NCBI GenBank assembly: GCA_025922945.1 | Contig: JAICGW010000006.1 | Coordinates: 1 to 49,506 of the forward strand | From: Acidimicrobiia bacterium | Lineage (GTDB): Bacteria; Actinomycetota; Acidimicrobiia; Spongiisociales; ZC4RG35 | Direction of reading: 5' to 3' | Length of the DNA: 49,506 nucleotides | Shown: positions 8,194-16,669 of the stretch, one piece after another | How positions within the stretch are numbered: the first letter of the stretch is position 1 | Layout: the number at the start of each line of letters is the position of its first letter | The notes under the pieces: generated by a model | What the model was told of the DNA's origin: nothing | Database searches by the model: none | The model's input: only the letters and a program-made list of their open reading frames with translations | Translations under genes and position numbers: made by a program

Positions 8194-8808
8194 CTACGCC
8201 AGAACGAATGCGAGCGTTTCCCGAGCCAGGAGTTCGACCGACTTCAGGCCCCCCAGAGAGTGATCCGCCTTGAGGTCGACCACCTTCACCTTTGGCAAGG
8301 AACGCACATGGCGATCGAAGAGATCGGATCGACTCAAGGCGTCGCGATCACCCTGGAAAAAGAGCATCGGTACCCGAATCGAGCCCAGGTGATCGATGCG
8401 AAGGCGGTCGGGCTTGCCCGGCGGATGAAGGGGGTAGCCGTAACAAATCACCCCTCGCACGTCGACGCCTTCGGCCGCCAGGTAGGTCCCCATCCTTCCC
8501 CCCATCGATCGCCCGGCCAGATACGTTCCCCCGGGGCTCCTATCCGCGAGTTTGGAAAGGGCGGCCCGGTGAGTAGCGAGAAGGCGTTCCGTGGCGTCCG
8601 GTCGAGTTCGGCCCGCCTCCGAGTAGGGATAATTGAAGGTCATCACGCGTACTCCGCCTGCTGCGAGGGCCGAGCGAGTGGCCACCATCACCGGGTGATC
8701 CTGATTGGTGCCCGCCCCATGGGCGAGGAGGACGCCCCGCTCTCCCACCCCTTCGATTTTCCCGCTGACCGCGTCGCCGTCGACCTTGATTTGCAGCGTT
8801 CGAGCCAT
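8194..8808 (-). CDS. Alpha/beta-hydrolase of the KANL3/Tex30-like type
   Basis: A 204-residue cytoplasmic hydrolase. GVLLAHGAGTNQDHP holds the oxyanion region (HGAG), LAGRSMGGRMGTYLA is the nucleophile elbow with Ser in GRSMGG, FFQGDRDALS supplies the acid, and VVDLKADHSLGG the catalytic His. These match the small bacterial hydrolases related to Tex30/KANL3, whose natural substrates are unknown. TAGCGT (8820-8815) ends 6 bases before ATG with no Shine-Dalgarno sequence. It diverges from the YeiH-type gene across only 29 bases. Confidence 0.8.
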   Translation of the reverse strand: MARTLQIKVDGDAVSGKIEGVGERGVLLAHGAGTNQDHPVMVATRSALAAGGVRVMTFNYPYSEAGRTRPDATERLLATHRAALSKLADRSPGGTYLAGRSMGGRMGTYLAAEGVDVRGVICYGYPLHPPGKPDRLRIDHLGSIRVPMLFFQGDRDALSRSDLFDRHVRSLPKVKVVDLKADHSLGGLKSVELLARETLAFVLA

Positions 8809-8814
8809 CGGCGC

Positions 8815-8831
8815 ACGCTAGGAGATAGCCT
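8815..8831. promoter_or_regulatory. Back-to-back leaderless promoters in a 29-base divergent spacer
   Basis: Leftward TAGCGT (8820-8815) is followed by 6 bases and the ATG of the hydrolase; rightward TAGCCT (8826-8831) is followed by 6 bases and the GTG of the YeiH-type gene. Only GGAGA separates the two hexamers. The spacer is an imperfect palindrome whose ends read GCGCAC and GTGCGC. Any -35 contacts would lie inside the other gene's coding sequence. Confidence 0.6.
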
Positions 8832-8837
8832 CCTTTA

Positions 8838-9800
8838 GTGCGCACCCGCCTTCCCGGCATTTCGATGGCGGTGGCACTGGGGGTGGGAGCGATTGCCCTC
8901 GGTCGGGTTTTGGAGCCGGTGTCGGCCCTGATCATCGCCCTCATCCTGGGGTTCGGCGTCGGCAATCTGGTTGGACACGAGCTCGGGCTCGGACCTGGCT
9001 TCCAACTCGTCGCTCGTCACCTGCTCCGGGCCGCGGTCGTCTTGCTTGGGGCCCGGCTCTCCTTCGGTGACCTCGCGGCGATTGGAGGACCGGGACTGGC
9101 GGTGGTGGCCGTGACGGTGGTGGCAACCTTCTTCGGCGCGCAGCTGCTTGGTCGGCTCCTCGGTGTCAGCCGCGATCTTTCGCTTCTGATCGGCACTGGC
9201 TACGCCATTTGTGGGGTGTCAGCCGTGGCCGCCATGAACGGTGTTGTCGCCGCCGAAGACGAGGAGGTCACCTACGCCATCGGTCTGGTCACCATGGCCG
9301 GCAGCCTCTCGATCCTGGCCCTGCCCCTGATCGCTCAGTGGCTGGGCATGGAGCCCGCCGCGTTCGGCAGCTGGGTAGGTGGCGCGGTCCACGACGTGGC
9401 CCAAACTGTGGCCGCCGCCTCGGCTGCGCCACCACCGGCGCTCGAGGCGGCCATTGTCGTCAAATTGACCCGAGTCGCCCTCTTGGCTCCCCTCGTGGTA
9501 GCGGTAGCAATCTCGAGACGGCGAGTCGGTTCCACGACCCGCCAGCCCCCCTTGCCCCTGTTTGTCCTCGGGTTTCTGGCGCTGGTGGCGATGCAATCGG
9601 CGGGGCTTCTCTCAGCCGCCGTGACCGAGTTGATTCGAAGCGTCGAGGTGACGGCGTTCACCATCGCCCTTGTCGGGGTTGGCGGCGGCGTCGACATCTC
9701 TCGGCTGCGCTCCCTCGGCGGCCGGCCATTGCGACTCGGCCTCTTGGCCTGGGTTTTGGTTTCGGCGGTTGCACTGGCAGCGGTCTCCCTGACCGCTTGA
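8838..9800 (+). CDS. YeiH/UPF0324-family putative sulfate exporter
   Basis: A 320-residue polytopic membrane protein. About nine to ten hydrophobic segments alternate through its length. LLRAAVVLLGARLSFGDLAA, GTGYAICGVSAVAAMNGVV and GSWVGGAVHDVAQTVAA are the conserved blocks of the YeiH/Cons_hypoth698 family, members of which have been proposed to export sulfate produced from taurine or cysteate; the role is not proven for most. No sulfur genes are nearby. The GTG start has TAGCCT 6 bases upstream and no Shine-Dalgarno sequence; an ATG at 8865 is a weaker alternative. Confidence 0.85.
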   Translation: MRTRLPGISMAVALGVGAIALGRVLEPVSALIIALILGFGVGNLVGHELGLGPGFQLVARHLLRAAVVLLGARLSFGDLAAIGGPGLAVVAVTVVATFFGAQLLGRLLGVSRDLSLLIGTGYAICGVSAVAAMNGVVAAEDEEVTYAIGLVTMAGSLSILALPLIAQWLGMEPAAFGSWVGGAVHDVAQTVAAASAAPPPALEAAIVVKLTRVALLAPLVVAVAISRRRVGSTTRQPPLPLFVLGFLALVAMQSAGLLSAAVTELIRSVEVTAFTIALVGVGGGVDISRLRSLGGRPLRLGLLAWVLVSAVALAAVSLTA

Positions 9801-9815
9801 AAAAATCCGGTTGCG

Positions 9816-10694
9816 CTAGTGGACCAGAGCCTGTCCTTGGTCCCGCACTCCTACCAGCCAGTCCCTCACCGTCAGCGCCTGGGGATGGATTGCCCGGGTT
9901 GCCCCAGTATCGGTCGAAACCGTGCCCATCCGCAGCCAGCGCCACATCGGGATGACGTCCCGTTTGGTAAAGCGGTCGAATAACCACATCGGCATTGGAA
10001 ACGTTCGCGGATCCTTTCCCATGATCTCGCGGTACAGAGCGCGGCACTCCCGAAGCGATCGCACATCGCCGGCCAGGGGCAGGTCCTGGCCGATGTAGAC
10101 CTCGGGCTGGGCCAAGACCGTCTGCGCAATGACGCCGACGTCATCGACCGCCAGCCAGGGGATGGGTCGATCCTCTCCGGTGAGCGGGGGCCAGATCCTC
10201 CAGGTCCCTACCGCTGGGTAGTAACCCTTGTCGGTCATTAGCTCCATGAACGCGCGGGGACGGAGGCTGGTGAAGGGCAAGTCGAGCCGCTTCATATGCT
10301 CCTCGACCTCGAGCTTGGCCTCCCAGGAAGGAATCCCGGTGCCTCTTTCACCGGTGCCGGCCGAGGCGTAGACCAGATGTCGCGCGCCGACCTCCTTGGC
10401 AACGTCGGCCACATTCCGCCCCTGTGCGACCTCGCGCTCAAAGCCACTGATGAGCCCGTTCTGGACGCTGAATATCGCTTGAGCACCCTCGAATGCCCTT
10501 CGCAGCGATGACGGATCGTCCATGTCGCTCCGAACCACGTCGGCCCCCAACCTGCCGAGGGCTCTTGCGGACTCTCGGTCCGGTCGCCGGGTGAGCGCCC
10601 GAACCTTCCAACCCGATCGCAGGAGCGAGCGCGCCACGGCGCCGCCCTGACGACCTGTGGCGCCACAGACCGCGACGATGTTCTCAGCCGGCAA
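9816..10694 (-). CDS. NmrA-like NAD(P)-binding atypical SDR
   Basis: A 292-residue protein. VAVCGATGRQGGAVARSLL is the N-terminal dinucleotide-binding motif with the GATGxxGG spacing typical of NmrA/HSCARG-type proteins. The Tyr/Lys pair of classical SDRs is not evident, again as in NmrA, whose members sense the NADPH/NADP state or act as reductases. SLRPRAFMELM and PWLAVDDVGVIA match conserved family blocks. The listed start is TTG with GAGGA about 10 bases before it; no ATG or GTG lies closer. It stands alone, convergent with the YeiH-type gene and divergent from the solute-binding gene. Confidence 0.8.
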   Translation of the reverse strand: MPAENIVAVCGATGRQGGAVARSLLRSGWKVRALTRRPDRESARALGRLGADVVRSDMDDPSSLRRAFEGAQAIFSVQNGLISGFEREVAQGRNVADVAKEVGARHLVYASAGTGERGTGIPSWEAKLEVEEHMKRLDLPFTSLRPRAFMELMTDKGYYPAVGTWRIWPPLTGEDRPIPWLAVDDVGVIAQTVLAQPEVYIGQDLPLAGDVRSLRECRALYREIMGKDPRTFPMPMWLFDRFTKRDVIPMWRWLRMGTVSTDTGATRAIHPQALTVRDWLVGVRDQGQALVH

Positions 10695-10753
10695 CGAGTC
10701 CTCGAGTAGCTACCGGGGCGATCGTAGCTTGCGGGTACCTACCATCTTTGGGC

Positions 10754-11680
10754 GTGAGCGGTTGGCGTGCGGGGTTGGTCGCCCTCGCCCTCGGCGGTGT
10801 GATCCTGGCTATTGGCTGGGTGATCGGGCGCGATGCTCCCACTCCCGGACCCGGCACCAGCGTCCCGGTGGCCGAAGCCGACGTGACCCTCGCCTGCACG
10901 CAAACCTTCTCACTCGTATGTGGCGAACTGGCCAGCCGGTTCGGTCTGGCCAGCACCAGCTACACCCTGGGCTCTGAGATCGCCTCCGACACGGTCGTAA
11001 TCGGCTTCGCCGGCGACCTCCCGGCCGAAGCGATTTCCTTCGCTCGGAGCCCGATCGCGATCGCGATTTGGGCCGAGAAGGCTCCACGTTTGCAGCAAGC
11101 CTGTGGGCTGGTGGATCCCGCTTGTCTGGTCGGCGAAGCCGGCACCAGCTGGGAGGAACTCGGAGGCTCCCCCGATTGGGGGACGTTGCGACTCGGGCTG
11201 GCAGATCCCGAGACGGGGATCGCCGACCTCGAAGCATGGAAGCTCATCGCCGACCAGCAACCTCCACCCGGCTTCCGCCAGTTCGTGCCCCTCACCAGCC
11301 AGGATGGCGGCAGCCTGCTGCGAGACCTGGTCCTCTTCTCCTCGCGGGCTGACGCGGTGGTGTCCTCTGAGGTCGCAATCGCCGCGCAGCTGGCCAATGC
11401 CCGGGCGAGGGCAGGCCGGCTTGAGGTTTACTACCCCGAGCCCACCCCCTATCTCCCGGTTGCCGCCCTCGGCGAGGGGCGGGCCGCCAACTCTTTCGTC
11501 GAAAGCTTGAGCGGTCCCGAAATTCAGGCTCTGCTCGGTAGCCTGGGTCTTCGCCCCCTGACCGGCGAGCCCATCGACCTGCTCGAAGACCTGGGTGAGC
11601 CCGGTACCGAGACGGCCGGGGCAAGCCAAGCAGAGAGACCCGCATTGGTAGCGAGTTGGGACACACTGATAGGAGCATGA
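10754..11680 (+). CDS. Membrane-anchored periplasmic-binding-like protein
   Basis: 308 residues. Residues about 4-25 (GLVALALGGVILAIGWVIG) form one transmembrane anchor without a lipobox Cys; a Pro/Gly-rich linker follows, and the rest resembles a type-2 solute-binding fold. ISFARSPIAIAIWAEKA is like the hinge segment of molybdate/sulfate-type binding proteins. Ligand unknown. I prefer GTG at 10754 over TTG at 10748 because TACCAT (10740-10745) lies 8 bases before the GTG. The stop overlaps the start of the next gene (ATGA). It opens the operon with the vWA lipoprotein, which carries its own binding-protein domain, suggesting the two extracytoplasmic proteins work together. Confidence 0.6.
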   Translation: MSGWRAGLVALALGGVILAIGWVIGRDAPTPGPGTSVPVAEADVTLACTQTFSLVCGELASRFGLASTSYTLGSEIASDTVVIGFAGDLPAEAISFARSPIAIAIWAEKAPRLQQACGLVDPACLVGEAGTSWEELGGSPDWGTLRLGLADPETGIADLEAWKLIADQQPPPGFRQFVPLTSQDGGSLLRDLVLFSSRADAVVSSEVAIAAQLANARARAGRLEVYYPEPTPYLPVAALGEGRAANSFVESLSGPEIQALLGSLGLRPLTGEPIDLLEDLGEPGTETAGASQAERPALVASWDTLIGA

Positions 11681-13461
11681 TGATCACTCGACGGGCGCGT
11701 CTCCGCTGGCCTCTGGCCTTGCTGGCCCTGGTAGCCGCGTGTACCTCCGGCGGCCCGCTGACAACCGACGGGTCCGGTGTCGTCGTGCCCGGCGGTTGCG
11801 AGGAGGTACCGATCGCCACCTCCCCCGAGAAGTTCACCTTGTTCACATCGCTCGCCGAAACATTCAATGCCACCGAGACCGAGTTCGAAGGCGAATGCGC
11901 GGTGATCACGGTCTACCGAGCGTCCTCAGGGGCGGCGGCTCGCATGCTGGCCGAGGGCTGGCCCGAGGATGGGTCTGCCGGACCCCTGCCCGTGATCTGG
12001 TCCCCTGCCGCCAGCACCTGGGGTGCGATCGTCAACGAGCGTCTTGCTGCCCGGGGCGAGGCGCCGATCGCCAACGACTTTCAACGGGTGATGATCACTC
12101 CTCTGGTCCTGGGGATGCCGCGCCCGATGGCAGAAGCCCTGGGCTGGCCGGAAACCGACGTGGGCTGGGCCGACGTCCTCCAGCTCGCCTCCGACCCCGA
12201 GGGGTGGGGAGCCCTCGGCCATCCCGAGTGGGGCGACTTCCGGCTCGGCAAGACCAATCCCAACTTCTCGACCTCGGGCCTGGCGGCCACCGCCGCGACC
12301 TACTACGCCGGCACCGGAAAGACCTCGGGGCTGACCATATCCGATCTCGATGATCCCGAAGTCCTCGAGTTCGTCCGCGGCGTGGAGGCAGCCACTGTCC
12401 ACTACGGCGACACCACCCTCACCTTTCTCGACAACATGTATCGCGCCGATCAAGAGGGCCGCGGACTGACCTACGCCTCGGCGGTGGCGGTGGAAGAAGT
12501 GTCGATCATTGCCTACAACCGGGGCGATCCCGCCGATACCGGCACCCCGGGTCCGCCGCCCCGGGTGCCCCTCGTCGCCATCTATCCGGTAGAAGGGACG
12601 CTCTTCTCCGACAATCCGGCCTACATCCTCGATGCCCCCTGGGTCACCGACGTCGCGCGCCAGGCCGCCACCGCTTTCCGCTCGTTTGTGATCGACGACG
12701 CCGCCAACCAGCAGCGAGTTCTCGAGTTCGGTTTTCGCCCGGGGAATCCGTCGGTGGCGATCGGGGATCCGATCAATTCGGCCAATGGCCTCAATCCCAA
12801 CAAGCCAGACACCGAGCTCGCCGTTCCCGATCCGGAAGTGCTCACCGCCCTGCTCGACAGCTGGGAGGAGAATCGCAAGACCGCCCGGGTGATCATGCTT
12901 TTCGACGTCTCCGGTTCGATGGCGGACCTCGCCGGAGGGGGGGACACCAAGCTCGCATTGGCCAAACAGGCCGTCCTCTCCGGCCTTGACAATTTCAAGC
13001 CCGACGACGAGATCGGCCTCTGGATCTTCTCGACCAACCTCGACGGCGACAACGACTACATCGAGGTGATCCCCCCGGCTCCCCTCGAGGACATTCGCCC
13101 GCAGCTCGAGGAATCCATCAACGGGCTCGTGGCCGACGGCGGCACCGGCCTTTACGACTCCACGCGGGCTGCGGTGCAGGCGGTCCGCGACGGCTTCGAT
13201 CAAACCAAGATCAACGCGGTGCTGTTGCTCACCGACGGGATGTGCGATGACAACCCGCCCGGCTGCGAGCTCGACCCGCTGCTCGGTTTTCTGGGATCGA
13301 ACGAGCGTGACGTCGTGCGAGTGTTTCCGGTGGCGTACGGAGAAGATGCCTCGGTGGAAGAGTTGACCGCCATCGCCAATGCGTCGGCGGCCCGCCTTTA
13401 TCAAGCGACCAACCCGCTAACCATCGAAGCGGTCTTCCAACAAGTGATCTCGAACTTCTGA
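11677..13461 (+). CDS. Lipoprotein with solute-binding-like domain and vWA domain
   Basis: 594 residues. The N-terminus MMITRRARLRW, a hydrophobic stretch and LVAAC form a lipoprotein signal, so the protein should be anchored outside the membrane. Residues about 40-370 look like an extracellular solute-binding domain (VIWSPAASTWGAIV; later YPVEGTLFSDNPAYILDAPW). Residues about 404-590 are a von Willebrand A domain with a complete metal site: DVSGS (D410, S412, S414), Thr in DGGTGLYDST, and Asp in LLLTDGM. Actinobacteria are known to have proteins with this architecture; their function is unsettled. AGGAG (11671-11675) precedes tandem ATGs at 11677 and 11680; either could be used. Confidence 0.8.
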   Translation: MMITRRARLRWPLALLALVAACTSGGPLTTDGSGVVVPGGCEEVPIATSPEKFTLFTSLAETFNATETEFEGECAVITVYRASSGAAARMLAEGWPEDGSAGPLPVIWSPAASTWGAIVNERLAARGEAPIANDFQRVMITPLVLGMPRPMAEALGWPETDVGWADVLQLASDPEGWGALGHPEWGDFRLGKTNPNFSTSGLAATAATYYAGTGKTSGLTISDLDDPEVLEFVRGVEAATVHYGDTTLTFLDNMYRADQEGRGLTYASAVAVEEVSIIAYNRGDPADTGTPGPPPRVPLVAIYPVEGTLFSDNPAYILDAPWVTDVARQAATAFRSFVIDDAANQQRVLEFGFRPGNPSVAIGDPINSANGLNPNKPDTELAVPDPEVLTALLDSWEENRKTARVIMLFDVSGSMADLAGGGDTKLALAKQAVLSGLDNFKPDDEIGLWIFSTNLDGDNDYIEVIPPAPLEDIRPQLEESINGLVADGGTGLYDSTRAAVQAVRDGFDQTKINAVLLLTDGMCDDNPPGCELDPLLGFLGSNERDVVRVFPVAYGEDASVEELTAIANASAARLYQATNPLTIEAVFQQVISNF

Positions 13462-13465
13462 GCCA

Positions 13466-14236
13466 ATGACCAACCGCCCCGGCAGCAGTCGCATGGGAAG
13501 CGTCTTCCGCTACAACCCGGTCACCCGGAAGAGCAGGCGCTTGCTCCGGGCGATGTTCAGCCCGGCCGGGGTCGTGGCCACGGCCGGATTAATCGGCGGC
13601 GGACTAGCCCTCGGTCTCTCGGCTCCGTTCGTGGCCGGGGCGGCGGTGGTCGGGTTTGTCGCCTCGGCTTTGATGCACCTTCGCGACCCCAAGCTCGCTG
13701 CTTCGATGGTGGCTCCTGAATTCGACCGGGACCTGAGCCGCCTCGACGCTGAGCACCTCCCGCTGATGGTGAGCGGCCTCGAAGCCCGGGACCGCCTGGA
13801 ACATGCCATGGAGTCTTGGACCGGGGGTGAGAACGAGGGAATGATGGCGCGGGTGACCGAGACTCTCCGCAAGCTCTACGACTCCGTTCTCTGGGTGCAG
13901 CGGGCGGACAAGTTTCTGTCGACCGTCGACGAGCGTCGCCTACTGGCAAGGCTCAGCGAGCTCTCGCCGGGACCTCTGCGCGAGGAGATGGAAGCCCAGG
14001 TTCGCGAGGTGACCAACATTCGCGCCCGTCGCGAGGAGGCCGTCTCGCGAGTCGTCGCCACGACGACTGGCATCGACACGCTGGCCGTCAAGGCACATTC
14101 GATAGCCCTCACTTCCACCGGACCCGATCAGACCACGGACGAAGTGGCCGCCCTTCGCGCCGAACTCAACGCCTACGCCCGCGGACTCGAAGAGATCGAG
14201 GAGCACCTGCAAGACGCCCTCCCCCAGATCTCGTGA
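13466..14236 (+). CDS. Membrane-anchored coiled-coil protein of unknown function
   Basis: 256 residues that I cannot place in a named family. A basic N-terminus (NPVTRKSRRLLRA) is followed by two close hydrophobic segments, about residues 34-50 and 53-68, that could form a hairpin in the membrane, then a long charged helical region (about 75-250) rich in Glu, Arg and Leu with heptad-like spacing, ending in LEEIEEHLQDALPQIS. It lies 4 bases after the vWA gene and overlaps pgl as GTGA, so it belongs to the operon. The architecture suggests a cytoplasmic helical rod tethered to the membrane, possibly the inner-face partner of the two extracytoplasmic proteins; that is inference. Confidence 0.6.
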   Translation: MTNRPGSSRMGSVFRYNPVTRKSRRLLRAMFSPAGVVATAGLIGGGLALGLSAPFVAGAAVVGFVASALMHLRDPKLAASMVAPEFDRDLSRLDAEHLPLMVSGLEARDRLEHAMESWTGGENEGMMARVTETLRKLYDSVLWVQRADKFLSTVDERRLLARLSELSPGPLREEMEAQVREVTNIRARREEAVSRVVATTTGIDTLAVKAHSIALTSTGPDQTTDEVAALRAELNAYARGLEEIEEHLQDALPQIS

Positions 14237-14919
14237 ACACCGTCGTCTTCGACGATGCTCGGGCTCTGGTTCATGGTGCCGCCGATCACCTGGCGGCTTT
14301 GATCACCGCCGCCCCTGGTCCCCGCGTTTCCGTGGGCCTGGCCGGCGGATCGACGCCGGCGGCGATCTACCTTCAGCTACGGCAACGCGAGGTCGACTGG
14401 AGCCGGGTCGACTTCTGGCTGTCAGATGAGAGATGGGTCCCCTGGCATGACCAGGATTCCAACGGGAAGATGGCTGAGGAGAACCTGGTGGGCCATGTCT
14501 CGGGCCGCTACCTGAGGCCGAGATGGGCTCCTTGGCTCGAGCCGGGCGAGTCGGCCACCCAATACGAGGATGAGTTGCGCTCGCTTCATACTGGCGAGCA
14601 TCCGCCGGACTTGATCCTCCTCGGAATGGGTGATGACGGTCATTGCGCTTCGCTCTTCCCCGGCACGGAAGCGCTCTCGGTGATCGATCGTTGGTTCGTC
14701 GCCAACTTCGTTCCCTCCCTCGATGTCTGGCGCCTCACCTCCACCTTTCCTCTCCTCGACGTCGCCCGGCAGATCGTCTTCATGATCGGAGGCGCGTCCA
14801 AGGCCGAAGCAGTCGCCCGGGTCGCCGGTGGTGAAGACCTCCCCACCACCCGGGTAAGCAAGGGATCGGCTCCAGTGACGTTCCTCCTCGACCGGGCGGC
14901 GGCTGCCCTCATCGCATGA
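14233..14919 (+). CDS. pgl: 6-phosphogluconolactonase
   Basis: Hydrolyses 6-phosphogluconolactone to 6-phosphogluconate, the second step of the oxidative pentose phosphate pathway. 228 residues, normal for the DevB/SOL type. VSVGLAGGSTPAAIYLQL is the phosphate-binding region, WLSDERWVPWHDQDSNGKM the active-site signature and LILLGMGDDGHCASLFPGT the second one with its His. The GTG start overlaps the upstream coiled-coil gene (GTGA) and the stop overlaps the next gene (ATGA). The other genes of this pathway, zwf and gnd, lie about 29 kb away. Confidence 0.93.
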   Translation: MNTVVFDDARALVHGAADHLAALITAAPGPRVSVGLAGGSTPAAIYLQLRQREVDWSRVDFWLSDERWVPWHDQDSNGKMAEENLVGHVSGRYLRPRWAPWLEPGESATQYEDELRSLHTGEHPPDLILLGMGDDGHCASLFPGTEALSVIDRWFVANFVPSLDVWRLTSTFPLLDVARQIVFMIGGASKAEAVARVAGGEDLPTTRVSKGSAPVTFLLDRAAAALIA

Positions 14920-15764
14920 ACCGGGCTTGGTGGCTGGGCCTGGTTTTGCTGTGGGCCTGCAGCGGCGAAGTCGATCCCACGACGACCACGATCACGGTCA
15001 CCACTTCCGGTTCGACCACCGCTGAGGCGGAATCCGAGTTCCTGCGCCGAATCGATTCCATCGGCGACTTGCCGGTGACCGTATACGCCCCGCCATCGGT
15101 AGGGCCATATCCGGTAGTGGTCCTCTTCCACGGAGGCGGCTGGTTTGGTGGTGCCCCGCTCTCGACTGCCCCGCTGGCCGAGTTCCTGGCTTCCGAGGGC
15201 ATCGTGGTCTTCAACTCGACCTACCGCACCCAAACCGGGGGTTATCCCGAGAGCTTCGACGACGTCGCCTGCGCGGTCCGATACGCCCGCGCCAACGCCA
15301 GCAACTACACGAGCGCCGAGGGGCCGGTCATCCTCGCCGGTCATTCGGCCGGGGCCCATCTGGCTTCGGTGGTAGCGCTGGCCGGTGACGAGTTTGGGAA
15401 CGGTTGTCCGGTCGAGGAGACGGCAACGGTGGATCGCTTCATCGGCCTCGCCGGCCCTTACGATCCGACCTTGTATCGACAGGTGCTGCCGGCGTTTTTT
15501 GGTACCCGTTTCGAGAACGACCCTGGCCCCTGGGAGGCTGGTTCGGCCTATTCGTATCTCGGCGACAACCCGGGACTCGAGATCCTGCTCATGCACGGCG
15601 AAGCCGACGAGTTGGTACCGATCAGCTCGACCCGGCTATTCGCCGATGCCCTGGCAGAAGCCGGGTACCGCGTCGAGATGGCCGCGGTGGCAAAGGCGCA
15701 TCATCAGGACCTGCGGGACCCCAGTGTCGTTGGAGACGCCGTCGTCAGATTCGTGAGTCAGTAA
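14916..15764 (+). CDS. Secreted lipoprotein alpha/beta-hydrolase (BD-FAE/HSL-like)
   Basis: 282 residues. MNRAWWLGLVLLWAC is a short lipoprotein signal with the lipobox Cys at 15, followed by a Thr-rich linker. The hydrolase domain has VVVLFHGGGWFGG (HGGG oxyanion motif of the hormone-sensitive-lipase class), AGHSAGAHLAS (catalytic Ser in GHSAG), LLMHGEADELVP (Asp) and AKAHHQDL (His). It should act on esters outside the membrane; the substrate is unknown. Its start overlaps pgl (ATGA), making it the last gene of the 10754-15764 operon, and its end overlaps the convergent glycosylase gene by 7 bases. Confidence 0.82.
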   Translation: MNRAWWLGLVLLWACSGEVDPTTTTITVTTSGSTTAEAESEFLRRIDSIGDLPVTVYAPPSVGPYPVVVLFHGGGWFGGAPLSTAPLAEFLASEGIVVFNSTYRTQTGGYPESFDDVACAVRYARANASNYTSAEGPVILAGHSAGAHLASVVALAGDEFGNGCPVEETATVDRFIGLAGPYDPTLYRQVLPAFFGTRFENDPGPWEAGSAYSYLGDNPGLEILLMHGEADELVPISSTRLFADALAEAGYRVEMAAVAKAHHQDLRDPSVVGDAVVRFVSQ

Positions 15765-16645
15765 GAAGCGAAAGAGCGCAGCGGCTGCCGGGGGCCAAAG
15801 GCGGGAGCATGACCAAGCAGTGAGATGAGGCGGGCGACGCGGCCCCGCTGAGGTCGGAACTGTTCGAGAAGATCAACCATTTCTTGGTCGGTGCCCCGTG
15901 GTCGACCAGTGAGGTGCCAGGCGATCATGTTCTTGAGGTGGTAGTCACCCACCGAGAGAGCATCGGGATCGCCGTGACTCACCGCCACCGTCTCGGCCGA
16001 AGTCCACGGACCGATCCCCGCAATTCGGTCCAGCCAGGCACTCGCCTCTTTCGGACCAACTGCCCCGAGGGCCTCGATGCGATCTGCTTGACGAGCCGCC
16101 CTCAGCAACGTGTCGGCCCGCCGTTTTTCGATTCCCAACGGGTGGAGGACGAAATAGGTTGCGCCGGCGAGCCGCTCCGGATCGGGGGGAAGCCGCAGCG
16201 GTGCACCTCCGGCAGGTGCGGGACCCGGGGCGAGATCGGAGAAGCGGCGCCGGAGCATCTTGAGACCGTGGCCCGCTTCCTTCCCCGTCACCTTCTGGGT
16301 GATGATGGCGTTCGTCAGCGCTTCGAAGACCGAGCCCGTCTTCCCCATCCGGAGCCCGGGGTGACTGCGCCTGAGTTCTGAGACCAGGGGATGGTCGGTC
16401 CGCAGATCTGCGGGCCGGTCGTCGCCGCCGAACAGTCCCCACATTGACTCGAGCGCCTTGCTGGCTCCGGGACCGAATGCCCGCCCTTCGACCCCCGCAA
16501 CGCTCCGGCGGATGTGGATCGTGGCCGGGCCCTCGTCGGTCCGCATCGGCCGCCACCATCCATCGGAACGAAAGTAACCGGGCAAATAGGAGAGGGTTCG
16601 CCGGAGATCGAGGCGGAACTCGATGGGAATCGTGAGCGCTTCCAC
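15758..16645 (-). CDS. AlkA-type DNA-3-methyladenine glycosylase (HhH-GPD)
   Basis: Excises alkylated bases from DNA in base excision repair. 295 residues with an N-terminal AlkA-like domain (about 1-95) and an HhH-GPD domain (about 100-290). FEALTNAIITQKVTGKEAG is the family start of the catalytic domain; LDRIAGIGPWTSAETVAV is the helix-hairpin-helix; LSVGDYHLKNMIAW carries the catalytic Asp. GTG start, with TAGCGT (16660-16655) 9 bases upstream and no Shine-Dalgarno sequence. The second copy of the 52-bp element lies just upstream. AlkD-like glycosylase is also encoded here (47729-48409), giving two alkylation-repair enzymes in the window. Confidence 0.85.
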   Translation of the reverse strand: MEALTIPIEFRLDLRRTLSYLPGYFRSDGWWRPMRTDEGPATIHIRRSVAGVEGRAFGPGASKALESMWGLFGGDDRPADLRTDHPLVSELRRSHPGLRMGKTGSVFEALTNAIITQKVTGKEAGHGLKMLRRRFSDLAPGPAPAGGAPLRLPPDPERLAGATYFVLHPLGIEKRRADTLLRAARQADRIEALGAVGPKEASAWLDRIAGIGPWTSAETVAVSHGDPDALSVGDYHLKNMIAWHLTGRPRGTDQEMVDLLEQFRPQRGRVARLISLLGHAPAFGPRQPLRSFASY

Positions 16646-16669
16646 GGCTCGACGACGCTAGCCCTCCTC

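Noticed and set aside
10733-10738. GGGTAC as a third sigma-B promoter, before the solute-binding gene
   Set aside because: No GTTT or GNNT-like -35 stands 14-17 bases upstream in a convincing form, and TACCAT fits the leaderless pattern better.
11926-13404. 492-codon open frame antisense to the vWA lipoprotein gene
   Set aside because: Long antisense frames are common opposite high-GC genes. The translation lacks recognisable domains and the sense gene has a lipobox, a vWA metal site and operon coupling.
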